Shown in pieces: positions 33,250 to 47,020 of a stretch of DNA of 64,000 bases; position 1 is the stretch's first letter; each line of letters begins with the position of its first letter. Below the pieces are notes generated by a model. The model saw only the letters and a program-made list of their open reading frames with translations. It ran no database searches and was not told the origin of the DNA. The position numbers and the translations under genes are program-made. The DNA is from Voacanga thouarsii (Eukaryota; Streptophyta; Magnoliopsida; Gentianales; Apocynaceae): NCBI GenBank assembly GCA_026120185.1, contig JANUWF010001691.1, forward strand, positions 558,001 to 622,000, read 5' to 3'.

Positions 33250-34337
33250 GACCCGTGCAAGACCACTACTAAGCTAACAACACTGCAAGAAAAGTACTTG
33301 AGTCCAAATTTTGTTGGCCTACACTCTTCAAGGAGTCATACTATTTTGTTCAAAATTGTGATATGTGCCAATGTACAAGAAACATTTTTAAATATAATGA
33401 GATTGCCTTAAAAAAATTTTCATGCTTGTGAAATTTTTTATTGTTGTGGAATTGATTTTATGGATCCTTTTACTAGTTCTTTGGGTAACAAATACATCTT
33501 GGTTGTGGTTGAGTATGTATCTAAGTAGGTTAAGGTACAAGCCTTGCCTACTAATGATGCTCAAGTTGTAGTCAAATTTAAAAAAAAAAAAAAAAAACTT
33601 TTTACCCAGTTAGGAGTACCTAAGTTACTCATTAGTGATAGGGGAACCCACTTTTGTAATACCCAATTAGATAAAGTTCTCAAACAATTAGGGGTTACTA
33701 ATAGGTTTGCTATGCCCTATCATCCCTAAACAAGTGGCCAAATTGAGGTGGTTAATAGAGAATTAAAAAGAATTTTGGAAAAAGTGGTTAATCACACGAG
33801 AAATGACTGGAGTTTCAAACTAGATGATACACTTTGAGCCTATAGGACTACATTCAAAACTCCCCTATTACTACCCCTTATCTACTGATATATGGGAAAT
33901 CTTATCATTGAACTATAGAAATTGAACACAAAGCTTATTGGGCTATCAAGCTTGTTAACTTTGGTCTTGAGCTTGCTGGACAATCAAGGTTACTTCCCTT
34001 AAATGCATTGGACAAATAGCACATGGCTGCATATGATAATTCTCTGATCTACAAAGAGTGGGTAAAACAGTGGCATGACAAAAATATTGATCAATCCCGG
34101 GCATTCAAAGAAGGTGATCAAGTTTTGTTGTTTAATTCTCGCTCACGACTCTTTCCGGGTAAGTTGAAATCATGATGGCCAAGGCCGTATGTGGTGACTA
34201 ATGTTTCTCCTTTTGGTACTCTTGATGTCTCTAACTCGGTTAAAAGTGCGTTTGAAGTCAATGAAAATAGGGTGAAGTATTATTTTGGTGAAACTTTTGA
34301 CAGATTGGATTATGTGGATATTTTCGTCTATGATTGA
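33250..34337 (+). pseudogene. int: Athila/Tat-type integrase (element I)
   Basis: Zinc region remains: FCWPTLFKESYYFVQNCDMCQ. Core: [10 protein letters not shown] with [14 protein letters not shown], stop, then an open piece (33544-33729) LPTNDAQVVVKF, GVPKLLISDRGTHFCNTQ, RFAMPYHP; next [15 protein letters not shown] with the catalytic Glu. The C-terminus is recognisable to FPGKLK, GTLDVSNS and YYFGETFDR at about 34300. An A-run of about 17 near 33582 has replaced two or three codons by Lys codons. Several stops. No chromodomain follows, unlike the Tekay elements. Confidence 0.82.
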
Positions 34338-35667
34338 TGACCTTTCTTAGGATTTCTTTTTAATTTCTTTGTTTCTTTTATTTAATTTTTTAAAATTTTC
34401 TTCTTCTATCTCTAGATTAATGTTTTCTTTGTTTTTGTTTCTTTTGGTGTTAGGTACTCTTTTGACTTTTCTAATGACTACTCCTTGTGGTGGAATCGAA
34501 TATGTTTGACCTACTATGTAATGGAAGTACTTCTTCTCTTCATTCTCTCTCTTTATTGATTTTGATCTTCTTGGCTTTGCTTTTATTGTTATATCTTTGG
34601 CCACTGAGGATAATGTCCAGTTTAAGTGTGGGGGGGAGAATGGTGTTGGAAGAAATACATTTTCCCTATCATTTTGTGTGACATTTTTTTTTAAAAAAAA
34701 ACTTTTTATGGTTTTTATTGTTTAAGCAAGGATGTAATTCTTTTTCTTACTTAGATATAAAATTTTGTCATTCATTTTGTGGATTTTTTATGAAATTGGA
34801 TAATTGGATAAGATATTGTCAAGACTTTAGAATTTTGATTAATCTTGTATATGCATTAGTGTTTGAATATTATTTGACTTATCTATTTGAATGTGGGGAG
34901 AGATTATTGGCTAACTCTTGTATTATGAGTTTTAACTTTGCTTAGCTTTAAATTATAATGAGGAAAGTAAGGAGATAAAAGATCTTTGAGAGGAAAAAGT
35001 GTGGACAATTGTTGTGATTGTTGTTATTGAGAATTAATGAGTTTTTGTTTCTTCTTTGAAGATGAGAAAGTATTATGTTTGTTTGATTTTGGGGGCCGAT
35101 ACGGATAGTGAAGTGAAATCCACATTCTTGAGACTATGAATTCTAAAAACAAAACAGAGAAAAAAAAATGTTGAAAAAATGATGAGTGATGACTAAAATG
35201 GGGCTAATACGATGTGTGAAGAGAAATTTATGCACTTAAAGCTATCAATTCCCTAAGTCATTGAAAAAATTTTGAGAGAAAAAATTGGAGTGCTTTCTTT
35301 ACATCATGACTTGAGTTGTACAATTTCTGGATTTATAATTCTTAAGTTGGTAGATAGTTTGACTTGTGTGATTCATGTTATCTATATTTTTACTTGAAGG
35401 GTGAAATAATTTTATTAGGCTAAGGTATAAACTTGATTCATTTTAACTTCAAGAGTTTTGTGATGTTCTACCAAATGTTTCAAAGTTGAAATTGTTTTCA
35501 ATGGATGTGATGAATGGCAAGAGTTTTTATCTAAAGTTTGAAAGGAAGTATAATCCTTGGTATATTTCAAATTGTTGGAATAAGAAAAGGCATGTGCTTT
35601 CTTGATGATTTTCTTGGCATTAAGTGTTTTGATTGAGGACAAGCAAAAGTTCTAGTATGGCGGTATG
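34338..35667 (+). repeat. 3' UTR of element I with PPT
   Basis: 34610-34640 has GATAATGTCCAGTTTAAGTG followed by GGGGGGGAG, the purine-rich block after integrase. 35300-35640 matches minus-strand 51616-51870 closely (GATAGTTTGACTTGTGTGATTCA). It ends with TTGAGGACAAGCAAAAGTT, then AGTATGGCGGTA before the LTR, which is the likely 3' polypurine tract. ORFs in it are chance frames. Confidence 0.7.
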
Positions 35668-37079
35668 TGATAAGGGCTAAAATTATTGCTATTTTTCTAG
35701 TTATTTGAGGTTGTTTTGAGATACTTTTATAATAATAACTAGGTATATTCCGTTCTATTTGACATTTTGCTTGTAAAAAGTGTTTTTGATAAATTTTTGC
35801 ATATTTGAGTTCAATTTGAGCAAAATTGGAGAATTTCAGCACACGCCTGGCGCTATGTCTGGCAAGGGGACTAGGTGCCAAGTCCATTCTGGTCGGCTAG
35901 AGGAAAACAAAGAAAAATTAAGAGAGAAAACATAACACAACTAGTGCTAGGTGGGTCAAAGGGACCCGACTCCAAGTCCGCTCTGGAGTATGAAAATTCT
36001 GTGTACACATTTAGGAATTTTCCAATGATTTTAGAATGTTTCAATTCCTACTCGGCCAAGACTTCTCAAGCAACAAATTTAGCATCTAAGAAACCTATAA
36101 AACCAAGGGAAAACACAAGAAAAAGAGAGTTGAATCCAAGAACAATAATTCCAATCACTTAAAGAAAGAGGAATTCGCCAATTCAAGGAGGGTTGTTCAA
36201 GAGAGTTTTCAAAGTAGAAGAAAGAGGCTTGTTCATGAGTGCTTTCTTTTATCTTTGTTTTTTTTTCTTAAACAATTATGTACTTCATATTTTGATTTTA
36301 ATTTAATATTGTTTTTGGGATTCATGATTTATTAATTGTTTTAGTCTTTTAATCAATTAATTATTGTTCTTGGAATTTGATTACTTATTTTTCTTATGGA
36401 GTTGGTTGATTGGTTTTTGTTATTAACTTGCTTGAAAAATGGGTTGGTAATGACTTCATTTAATAAATTTCATATTTATTATCTCTTATCTTGCTTGAAA
36501 AGGGGGCTAATTATCTAGAACACTGGTAATAATAGGTTGGTTGATGATTGCTAGAATATGGATTCATTGACTAATTTCATGTTTTAAATCACCTAGAATA
36601 TAAGGGTTCATACGAGGATTGATTTTAATGCATATTTTGGCTAAATTGGTTGAGACAAAATATGTTCACTAATTTAACTAATAAACAGTGATTCCATAGA
36701 TTGCTAACGAAATGGATCTTTATTAAATCCTTTATGAAACCAAGATAATAATTAATTGTGATATTGGCTAAGTAATTCATTATCATGTTGTCAAAAGCTT
36801 TTGTCTAAATTGCATATTTTTATATTCTTGAATTATTTATATTTCTTTGTATTTATTTTTCTTATTTTCTCACTTTATTTGGTCCGGTTAAATAATGAAT
36901 AAAAAGTTATTAGTGTGTGCTTATTTCTTTGAGGATTGATACTGGTTAATTACCTATACTATGATTGCGATAAGTATACTTGCTCGTATGTATGTTTTGG
37001 GATTAATGTTTTAATAAAAACTTAACTGAGGGATAGATATAAATTTATTGATTTTTATACACCCAAAATTTGCGCATCA
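35668..37079 (+). repeat. 3' LTR of element I (1412 bp)
   Basis: Starts TGATAAGGGCTAAAATTATT, ends AAATTTGCGCATCA. It has repeated short GC-richer motifs near 35840-35985 (CTGGCGC, GGTGCCAAG, AGTGCTAGG). It matches 53157-53668 over its last ~500 bases. Confidence 0.85.
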
Positions 37080-38436
37080 TGGACCATGAATTAGTTTTTA
37101 TTTTTCTAGACCTAATGAGCCCAAAATAATAGCCATTAATTATTTATTTCCTGGGCCTACAAGAATAACCCAATAAATAATTAATGAGCCCAAGTGAGCT
37201 AAAATAATTATTTAAGCCTTTTTATCTAGTTTAAGCTTAGTTTAATTTTCTAATTATTCAATATGGGCTTAGGCCCTAAATAATTAATTAACTAATTAAA
37301 CTAAATAATAAATTTTATTTAATTTCTCTCGTTCTTTTATTTTATTCTAGTCCAATAATAAATTAGACTTCCTGAATAAAATAAATTTCTTTTTAATTGA
37401 GGCCATTTTCTAAATCCAAAATTAATTAGGAGTTATAGACTATTCCGAGGACCAAAAAAACACATCACCTAGGCTACTAAAACGACCAAAATACCCCTTC
37501 TATATAAATAGTTGTATTATGTATTTTAAATATTTCATACTATCACTATAAGAAAATATTGATCCTAAGGACAATGCTGCATTAGCTCTGTCTTTGACCT
37601 ACAAGTGAAATGACTAAAATATCCCTCTACACATCATTGTGCACTTAGAGAGGAAAAAGTGTACTAACACTTCTCAAAAAGATATGTACCATTCTTAAGC
37701 TTTTAGTCTAATGATTCATGACTTCTTGGAATATTTTTGCTTTCCAAGGGAACTACCCTAAAGTAAATATCCAAGTCATGTTCCCCAAAACCCTGGATAA
37801 TTAGATCATTCCGCCAACCACAAGGGGTAATATAGTGTAAAAACTATCTTGTACAAGTCTATCTTAACTAACTAGTTACAGATACCCAACATACAAGTAT
37901 ATTGGTCCTACTATAGAATCTCTACTATAGAATCTCAACTATAGTATATCAAAGCATACACTTCTAGCTTCGTCAGACCACCAACTTATATTCAAGCTGT
38001 AGAATACAACTCCACGCAGTAGCAGTAGTAGTCTAGGTTTCTACCACATAGTACTTTTAGAAACCACTACTATAGGTCCAGTTCTACGTATTTGAAATAT
38101 GCTTGTGTTATGAAATGAGAGAACCACTCAATGGCTAAAAGTAAGCCATTCTATAATTAGAATTCGTGCCACAATAACCTTAACATGATGAGATTCTCAT
38201 TCTTATTATTCGATTAAGAATAATAGTTTATGTGTTAAGTAATCCATGGTCTATACTTTTCTATGAAAGGCCTCCATTCACATTAACCATTTACTTAAAT
38301 ACAATGGGTCTTTTCTAATGAAAATTGTGCACAAAAATAAAGAAGAATTCATAAATAATTTCTAAGAATAAAACCTTTATTAATATAAGTTAAAATTACA
38401 TCAGAAACCTAGTTTAAGATGGCATACATCCCAACA
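37080..38436 (-). repeat. Ty1/Copia LTR C3, truncated
   Basis: On the minus strand it starts TGTTGGGATGTATGCC at 38436. It follows C1 and C2 through TCCATTCACATTAACCATTT, GATAATTAGATCATTCC and the GGCCCA/TTAATTAATTAA-rich block (37095-37365). Full copies are ~1.8 kb, so about 450 bases of its end are missing where it meets the LTR of element I. The base pairs at 38437-38441 (GTAAT) have no partner. Confidence 0.75.
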
Positions 38437-41024
38437 GTAATTAGCTCACTGGGCGAGATACTCCTCCATTTCTACAACCTAAATTACTAGTTGTCCATTC
38501 TAGAAAAGAAACAGTCCACACGAACTGAGTTACTAGCACGGAACAATCAGACTAACTAGAACGGTCACCTTATCTAGAAAGAGTTTATCTCTCGATAGAG
38601 GCCTCAATTGAGAGACTTACCCTAGCCTTCCAAGGTTAGCTCTAATTAGCCTACCTTTATTGAGTATTCAATGTTATATTTATCCCACTTGGGCAAAAGT
38701 AGAATCAATAAAGTGTTTTACCTTGAAGTAGCAATTATGGTATTTAGACAGTCTAGTAAAAATTGGTTTAAGAAAAATTTAGCATTTTGCTTGGAAAAAT
38801 ATTTTCTTATTTTTAAAATTATTTTATTTTAGCATAAAAGATAAAATGTCTATAATTGCATTCCAAAGTACATCTTTATCGTAAACAACATATTTGACTT
38901 GCAGGAGTCCTCTTGTTCAACGAACCGCTTTATGCAAGGACTTACTTGATATCTTGATCTCATAGATTAAAAATCTTCCAAGTCTTGTTCAAGGCAACCT
39001 AGTCCCATCTTGGGTAAACATAGGGTACATGTCACTATTGGTTCACAACTAAGTAAAAAACTGCATAGATACAAATAACTCCAAAACTCCAAATATTCAT
39101 GCCTATATATTCAACCCCAACATTAACAACACTTGAAAATGGTTACAGTGCTTTAGAAGTTCTAAGATTAATTGATATAAAATATTATAGAGTTAGTATT
39201 AATATTTCTATAAGAATAACTTGATTTTATAATAACATAAGTAAGTGACATAAGTAATAAATAAGTGTAGCAAAAATAATAATATTACATATAGTAACAA
39301 TATTGCTAAAAGGATGACGACGACGACGATGACGACGACGACAACAACAACAACAACAATAATATTATTATTATTACTAATGGTGCTAAAAATAATAATG
39401 TTAATAATAATACTAATATTATTATTATTATTAAATAATAATATTAATAGTAATATTAATATTATTAATAGTAGTAGTAATAATAAAAATAGTGACATTA
39501 ATTTTAGTATCAATAACAATAATAATACTATTAATAATTAAAAAAGTAGTAACAATTTTGTTATTGACCAATAAAGTAACAGTTGTACATGTAGAGATAA
39601 CAACAACACTTATCTCAACAAAAGTAGTGTTTTTTATACCAACAATAATTTTTACAAAGGCATTAATAATTATTGATAGCCATATGAAGAATATTATGGT
39701 AACAACAATAATAACAAACTCTAACAACAACTACATCATCTCATGCTTTAATGCAATAAAACTATATTGTCATATCTCCTAACAAGCGTGTCAAAATCTT
39801 ACTATCAACCCATAATTTCATCATATCACCCCGCATTAAAAATCATTATCTAAGTAATTCAGAAAGCAGTTATAATGCACACCTCATAAAATCATTAACA
39901 CCATAAATATTTTTCCCAACATTTCTAGATCATCATAAATCACAACAACACTTCTATGTTGACATCTTCCTACACAACTTGAGTTTGATAAGAATAGGGG
40001 AGTTAGATCAAAATACTTGTCTCAATGATCGTTTTTGAGTTGAAGATGGCGTTTGATGGTCGAGGAGTCTTGATTGCCTTACTGAGCCTTGGAAAGACCA
40101 ACGTTTGAAGAGATCCATCCACGCCTATCAACAATTTCGGCCAAGAGTAGATTGACAAAAGGGTAAGAAGAAAGGAAAATAAAATAAATGAGAAGAAGAG
40201 AAAACATGAAATAATGTTTTGGTCTTGGTTTACCTTTTGTTCTTCTTGGTTTGAAAGATGAAGAATGCTTGTTTTGATCTGAATGAGGAAGGGTTTTTGA
40301 TTGATTTAGTGTTATAGAGTGTGTTAAAGAAGAAAGTAGGTTGCACTCTAGCTGATTGGATAGTTTTAGAGTGGTTAGTTTGATTAGAAGTGGCTAGAGG
40401 GTTGAAGAAAGGTAGTATGTGTTCTTAGCATTTTTGGGAGAACAAGAGAGAAAATTAGAAGAAGATGATATGTTCTTGGTTAAAGGTGGCCAAATGGCCT
40501 TGTCTGATATAGAGTTTTGATTTAGCTAAGGGCGAGGGATTCTATGAGGTGTTTAAATTTGAATTTTAGTGAATGGTTGAGAAATTGTGGAGATTCTTGA
40601 GGTATAAGGTTGCTAATGGTGTTTTATTCTTGAAGGTTTTTAGCTCAACAATAGATGCTCACTTGGTTTGTCTGTATTATAGACAAAAAATGGAGGTTTC
40701 TCTTAGCATTTGTGTTGGCCAAAAATGGCTTCTGAAGATGAGCAGAATTTCTGGTTTACTTGATTGAGTTGGTTTCTGGATTGTTGAGTGTTTGATGGAG
40801 CAATGCATGGGTTTTGATTTTCAAACTCAAAATATTTTGAATAGAGAAAAGTTAGGAGAATTTTAAGGTACTTTAATGGAGTTTGATGGCTATGGTTGAA
40901 GGAAGAAGAAAGGTTGTTCAGCTGTAGTACTATGGTATAGTCGAAAATGGTGAGAGAATAATGAAGAAGAAAATCTAGCTCAAAATGCTAATATGGCTGG
41001 AAAATTCTGGTAGTTAGTTGAAAG
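38437..41024 (-). repeat. Tekay-type LTR D3, distal part
   Basis: Minus-strand match to D1 LTR from about LTR position 1085 to 3670: GGGTAAGTCTCTCAATTGAGG-like block at 38600-38640 and GGCCAAATGGCC near 40490. The last ~600 bases of the LTR are missing at the C3 border. A long imperfect GAC/AAC/AAT/ATT microsatellite (39314-39540) occupies the position of the ATT repeat of D2. ORFs of Leu/Ile/Asn runs in it are artefacts. Confidence 0.75.
39314..39540. repeat. Compound trinucleotide microsatellite
   Basis: (GAC)n with GAT interruptions, then (AAC)n, then AAT/ATT/TTA arrays continuing with decay to about 39540. On the LTR strand it reads ATT, then GTT, then GTC, i.e. stepwise drift of a triplet repeat. 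Confidence 0.85.
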
Positions 41025-42282
41025 TGTTGGGTATCTCTCACGCATATCGTATATGGCGTAGCGGAAAATAACACAAGATACCATCCCAGGATCTGCATAT
41101 GTGTGGAAAACAAGACATAAAAACAACAAAGGTAACAGCTTTTACCTTTCTTTGATCGTACGAAGAACAAAAATTTTTCGTTCTTCAAGTCGAGGTACGA
41201 TCCAACAATCCTCTTGATCAAACTCCACGATAGTTGAATGTCCAATCACTATAATCACAGTGTGTGATTATCTCTAATAGAAATCCACATAGAGGATACA
41301 CTCAAGCACCAAAATATTTCTATGCTAGTAGAAAAAATAAGGCGGCTAGGGTTCTTCACGTTTGCAGCAAAACGAGAGAAAGAAGAGAAGAGAGTTTTTG
41401 GTGGCTGCAATTTTTTTGTTAATCCCCCTACTAGGGTTTCGGTTATATCATCATATATACCGAAAAATTCACTAAAAAAACTAAAATCCTAAAACAATTA
41501 GAATTCCCTAATTGTAATTGGAAACATCAAGTTCTCACAATTATAATTTAGACCACAAATTATAACTAATTATAATTTATCCACAACAACTTCTCTTTCT
41601 CGCAATTAACCCCACTATGTTATTAAATAACATCTTGAGTATATAATCCTCTATTGTGTGTGACCTATTAGGTTTCCCAGTCAATTGGTAGTGAACATGA
41701 ATTAATCCAAACGTTTTTGAGATTAATAATCCATAATTAATTAGAATTAATCATATTGATTCTAATCAAGATTGGTTTAGTAATTCATAAATTAATAAAC
41801 CCATATTTCCATATCATGAGCGGTATCTAGCAACACATCATGACCACCTAAGAGTCCAGGAGGTTAAGTGGCTTGACATGAACCCTTCAATAATAAATTA
41901 CAGTGCAATTAACTCCTTTCACCATACAATATCTCATTCGATTTGGAATACAGAATTAGTGCTAACTCCCTCCAGAATTAATTCTGACCAGAATATAATA
42001 GTACTTGTACCAGGAACCCATTACTCTACATGTATATTGTGAAACCCCAGTCAAAACCAACCTTAAAGTAAGGGGGTTGGGATGCATAACATACTTTACT
42101 ACATGATTAAATATATTTTTATTTGATTTTATGTGCCTTGGATTTGAGTTTTAATGTCTTGGAGGCTTGTTGGTGAATATTGAGTTAGAAGGGAAAAATG
42201 GTAATTTTTGCCCAAGGTTAAAATAGGGAGATAGCTTGAGGATTGAATAGGAAATAAGTTGCTAGTGAAAATAACAATAAGA

Positions 42283-42352
42283 GTTGCTGTGGTTTAGCGG
42301 TTGGAGCTTTGGAATTGATTCTTGAGGTCTTGGGTTCAAATTCCATCATAGG
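42283..42352 (+). promoter_or_regulatory. tRNA-like unit (solo LTR A3)
   Basis: A box TGGTTTAGCGG at 42290-42300 and B box GGTTCAAATTC at 42333-42343, spaced 43 nt, 252 nt from the LTR start. The anticodon-position triplet is UGA here, where other copies have UAA. T-runs follow at about 42371-42380. Confidence 0.65.
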
Positions 42353-43918
42353 AGCTTTAGCTTGGTTAAATTTTATTTTTGCTTGGGGAAGTAATAATTT
42401 CGGCCTTAGTGGTGTTTGGAGTAGGGTAGAGATGTTGTCCTATGGCAGGCATGATTGGAGTCTTCAAATCCTACTCATTTGTTCTACTCGAATTTTCTAA
42501 GAGGAATTCATTTTTCCTTGATCTTTGATTTTTCCTTAGTTTTCAACTCATGAGGTTGAGCAAGTTGTTCTAGCCATTTTCTCTCCAGAAATTTCAGTGA
42601 AGTGCTGTGGCTTTGTAAGATCAAAATGTCTTAGTGAAGGACTTCTTATGGTCCGAAAATGTGAAAGAGTTGTGGAAGATTTCAAGAGGAAAATTCCTCT
42701 GGTGAGCTTGCTGAAAATTCACTCTAACTAGTTCATCTTCCTTCTTGGAATGAACTGAAAATTCACCAGCTGATTGTGCCATCAAGGTATCAAAATTATT
42801 AGCTAACATTCCCTCCCAAATGCTGCCAGAAAAATGGTCTTTTGGATCAGCTTGCAACCTGAATTCTTTAGCCATTTTCGGACTGCTCAAAGCTGGAGCA
42901 AAACCAGGAAAAATTCATGTACAAATCGCAGCTTTGAGAGTCCAAAACCAAGATGTTTTCTTCCAGAATTTGTTCAGCACCTTAGCCATGTTTCTCCTCC
43001 ATGAAGAAGTCTGGAAACCAGCCTTGAAAGCCCCTGGAATTCCCCTTCAAACTCCTTGTAAATGGGCTGGAAAATGGCAGCCGAAAACTGCCCAGGGAAA
43101 ACTTCAGCTTTTGAAAATGCTGTGCAGAAAATTGTCCAGCTTTCTTTCCTAATCTTCCTCCAGCCGAAACACCATCATTGTTCTGCATGAACCCTCCTTA
43201 AACCTCCAGTAACTGAGCTCCATTATTCCCCTTAAGCTTCTGCACGAAATTTAGACATGGCTGCCCGAAAATCTCTCCAACAAATCCCTGCAATTATGCT
43301 TGATTGATTACCAAATTTCCAGCCACCATAGTTTAGCAACTTTCCATAATGTATCCCTCAAATAACCAGACTTCATAAGATTCCTTAAGCCAGCATTAAT
43401 CCCACCGAAATTCTGCTTAAAGCAGTCAGCCATGGCAGACTTCCAAAGCTTTCCAACAATCAAGATATTCTAGGATATTTAGTTTTCAAATTTACTTTCT
43501 AAAAATATTCTTCAAAGATTTTAACAACTAACCTTTCCTTTTCCCTTCCAAATCAGAGAATCATCTTCCTAAACCCTACAGAAATTTGGCCAGACCTATT
43601 TCTCACAGAATTTCGGCAGCTGCAAACTACAATCTCACAAATTCTTTCAACCTTCTAGAACACACACACTACACCAAGAACACCTACTTCTTCCTTTCAC
43701 CTAATACCCCTCCAAACCACTTCAAAACTTCTTTAAAATCTCCAGATTTGACCTACTCACTGCCGTGAGTCCATCAACACCATTTTTAACATCAAACTCC
43801 ACAAATAAACTCGCTACTTCGGATCAAAACCAGAAAATTCTGTGAAGGTTCAAGAACACCTTAAAGGTAGGTTTGTTCTAACGACTTCATCTTCTCTAAT
43901 CTTGATCTCTAGTGAGAA

Positions 43919-43941
43919 TATATGTGAATAGACATGCTAAT

Positions 43942-43981
<40 letters not shown>
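43919..43981 (+). promoter_or_regulatory. TATA-like box plus (TC)19 (A3)
   Basis: TATATGT at 43919 in place of TATAAAT, 25 nt before a pure TC repeat at 43944-43981. It has the longest TC tract of the three A-family LTRs. Confidence 0.5.
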
Positions 43982-43983
<2 letters not shown>

Positions 43984-45749
43984 GGCCAAAACTCCCTCTC
44001 TTGGCCGGATGGCTTCTTCCTCCATGGCCATGCTCCCTCCACATTCCTTGGACGATTTTAGGCATCTAGGAGTTGAGATTCATTCTAAACTCCTTCAAGG
44101 CATCCCTTAACCAAGTAAGTCCCCTCAATATTTCTTTTAAATTCTAGATCCATGTCTCTAGGATGATGTTGATAGTATGTGGATTGTGATAGGATTTGAG
44201 TATGCATTGTAGAGATTGAAGCATGAATATATGTATGACTGTGAAGGAGATATGATTTATGCATGGAAAGATTATATTGTTTGATTGAATGATGATTTGG
44301 GATTTGATGCATGTTTCCATGTCATAGGTAGTATTTGTGATGAAGTATGCTAGAGATTATGTCACCATTGGTGATTAGGACTTATATTCATCTTGGATTA
44401 TTGAAGCTATGGCCATATCTATGCTAGTAGAGGTTAGATCATGTCTTGATAAATTGAGATCTATGCTTGTATGCATGATTTGGATGAATTGATGAGTTGA
44501 ATGGTTGTATATGTTCATGATTGTGAGTAACCTTGGAATTATGATCATGATCTAGTTGTCCGCAAGCAAATTTTTATTTCATGAATAAAATATTTAGTAA
44601 TATAACTTTGCTAGTGATTTCGAAAAACCCTAGGAAGGGTGGATTTGGAATATTATATTTATATAAAGGAAAATTTAGTCAAATAAATAATAGTTTTAAT
44701 AGAAAAATAAAATACTAGATACTTTATAAAATAATGAAATCCACTAAAGCCTTTTATGGAAATAATCATGACTAGTAAAATACTTATTCCTATAAATTTA
44801 ATTATCATCTTTTAATCAAAACCAATTTAAACTCATTTATTATTTTTCAAGCAAGATTCATTGAAATTCATTTTCAACTAACTTTAGTTATCAATTATTT
44901 TCTAACAACTAAATTATTAATCAATCATTAACAAATAAACTCTAAATTTTTCTTAGCAAGTTTTAAACCTTTAACTTATTAGTACCTATTTCCCAAAACA
45001 TTAATTATTTTAAATATAAAATTATCCTTAGCCTATAAACCTATTTATTTATTGAGTGGTCTTAAAGCTTGAGATACTAGGATCATGATAGTAGTAAGTT
45101 GAGTTGTTTTAAAATTGAGCAAGTGGATTGTGGCTTGAAATTGATTATGTTTTGTATTTGCCCATGTGGGGTTAGATCAGCTGTTGGAGACCTTTTATTT
45201 GTGAGCAAGAGTCAGATAAGCTCCTGCATTAAACCTGATTGATGTGAAATATTTTCCTTATGGCAAGCCAAATTTAGATTGTGTGGACACTCATTTATGT
45301 AAAGGCAATTGAGGGTTGAACTCTCTCTTATTTCAAACAATTGAATTATTTAAAAATCAAAGAGCAGATTTGTCAAACTCAAACTCAAACTCTTTCTAGA
45401 GCTGATGTTTACAAGGACTTTGGAAACCCTCAAAATGCCATTTTCATGTGGAACAATGTTTTGTTCAATTTATCCCAAGTGGAAAATGTCATTGAGTACT
45501 CAATATGAGTGGACTACTAGGACTAGTCCTTGAGGGGTTAGGGTAAGTCTCTCAGTAGGTGGCCACCTCTGAGGGGTGAGTCCTTCCCAGATAGGACGTC
45601 AGTCCAGTGGGTCGTGCCGGTCTGAGCTAGCAGTGTTCTTTTCAGCCAAGTGACTGTATTTTGCCGGAATGGACACCCAGTTGTTGTTTGGGTATAGAGA
45701 AGGAGGAGTATCTTGTCCAGTAGGCCGATCACCTACTTTTGTCAGTCTG

Positions 45750-45771
45750 CACAAAGTGTGGCATACTGACT
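45750..45771 (+). repeat. Single copy of the 31-nt repeat core (A3)
   Basis: CACAAAGTGTGGCATACTGACT occurs once; the same site has two copies in the A1 5' LTR and three in the A1 3' LTR. Confidence 0.7.
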
Positions 45772-47020
45772 ATCCGATTGTGGGGCCCAATGTGTGGTAA
45801 CCCATAATCCTTTCTTATGAGTGGTTGATTTTGTTGATCATGTATGGCTGGAATAGCTAAAACACCACTCTTGCTTTTGACTGATATTACTGCTTGCCAA
45901 TATTTCTCTTATAAAGATTTCGCACTTTGCATCCATGAACTGCTTTCACTAAACACCCAAAGCGTACACGGACTTACTGAGATTTCTGTCTCATCACCTT
46001 TTTACCATGATTTCAGGTCGATCCTGCTGTGGGGATGAGTAGCTAGTGTAATCTTCCTGGAAAGAGATTGTTATCGTTTATTTCTATGTATTGCTTTGGG
46101 GAGTCGAGAGTGGATAATTTTATTTATGGTTTTGTTTTGGAAATTCATGGATTTATTCTTAGAGTATTTTGGGATGTAATAAATTTTTAAGTTAAAGTAT
46201 TATTTTATTCCGCTATTTTATTTGTGTGACCTAGTTATAAAGACCACTTGTCCTTTGGACGAGGCGACATCCCCGGCCGTGGTGGGCCTAGGTAGCGGGG
46301 TGTTACATATATCAGTTGGAACTATTTCCAATACACAATCACATTGGCCAAGGACTTCTCAAATAGTAATTCCTACAAGTGGCCGTGAGATATTTACCCC
46401 TACTATTAGGAGTGGTGAATCCTTTATTAACCCTCACAACTACTTTCGTTTACCTCACAATGCACCCAATATCCATCCCATAGGCGGCTCTCGATCGAGC
46501 TCCAGAGATTGGAATCAAAGCATAATGCTCAGAAACAATATACATTGGAGATCTCAAGTCTAAGGATACTTGCACGTTTGATATATTGAGATTATAGTAC
46601 TGGCACTAAATAGTTATCCATGTGATTATCTCATAACTAGGTCATCCAATGAACTTGTTCCATTAACATGCATCTATGTGTTAACTTTGAGTATCTCAAT
46701 ACTCACGAATATGAGAATCACCACCTAATCAAATCAGGAAGTCTAACACATGCTAGTCTTAACGCATTAATGATGTCTTGTCTCATTAATACTATGACTA
46801 GGAACTATTTAAGTACTAACAGTATACAGTGTAGTAGGAATTTTATATCATGATCTCTATCATGATTTCCTTAACACAGTGTTGTACTAAGGACTTTATC
46901 AAACAGTTATATTACATAAAAGTAAACAAAAGAAACTGTAAGATAAATAATGCCTTTTGTTAATATAAAATGTGACATATACAATGTATAAGTGATTGCC
47001 TCGAGGGCACAACATTAACA

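Larger units (their letters stand above)
33191..37079 (+). mobile_element. Athila/Tat-like Ty3/Gypsy element I, 3' half
   Basis: Integrase (from about 33250), 1-kb UTR and 3' LTR (35668-37079). gag, protease, RT and the 5' LTR are absent. The UTR and LTR match the minus-strand material at 48359-52120 and 1481-3342. Integrase style (LPTNDAQVVVKF, LLISDRGTHFCN) and the absence of a chromodomain place it in the Athila/Tat group. The left border with Copia LTR H is approximate. Confidence 0.8.
42038..46307 (+). mobile_element. Tekay-type solo LTR A3 (4270 bp) with perfect TSD
   Basis: Begins TGTGAAACCCCAGTC and ends GCGGGGTGTTACA, flanked on both sides by TATAT (42033-42037 and 46308-46312). It is the same sub-family as the A1 LTRs and collinear with them, with one copy of the 31-nt repeat unit and the donor-like CCAA/GTAAGT at 44115. 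A single LTR with an intact duplication is the signature of recombination between the two LTRs of a former full element. Confidence 0.95.
41025..47020 (-). mobile_element. Copia-type solo LTR F2, split by Tekay solo LTR A3
   Basis: On the minus strand it starts TGTTAATGTTGTGCCC at 47020 and ends GATACCCAACA at 41025. Without the insertion (42038-46307 plus one TATAT) it is about 1.72 kb. Flanks GAAAG (41020-41024) and AAAAG (47021-47025) match at 4/5, a slightly decayed target-site duplication. Both flanks are parts of Tekay LTR D3. No internal coding region, hence a solo LTR. Confidence 0.85.

Noticed and set aside
17085..37079. One giant Athila/Tat element from the LTR at 17085 to the LTR at 37079 with other elements nested inside
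   Set aside because: The two LTRs are too different, and the E1 side already contains the post-integrase tail before 20308, while the other side starts at integrase; the parts overlap in order.
39208..39782. Overlapping 75-103 codon ORFs rich in Leu, Ile, Val, Asn or Thr on both strands
   Set aside because: They are translations of the triplet microsatellite in LTR D3; homopolymer-like products on every frame are expected from such repeats.
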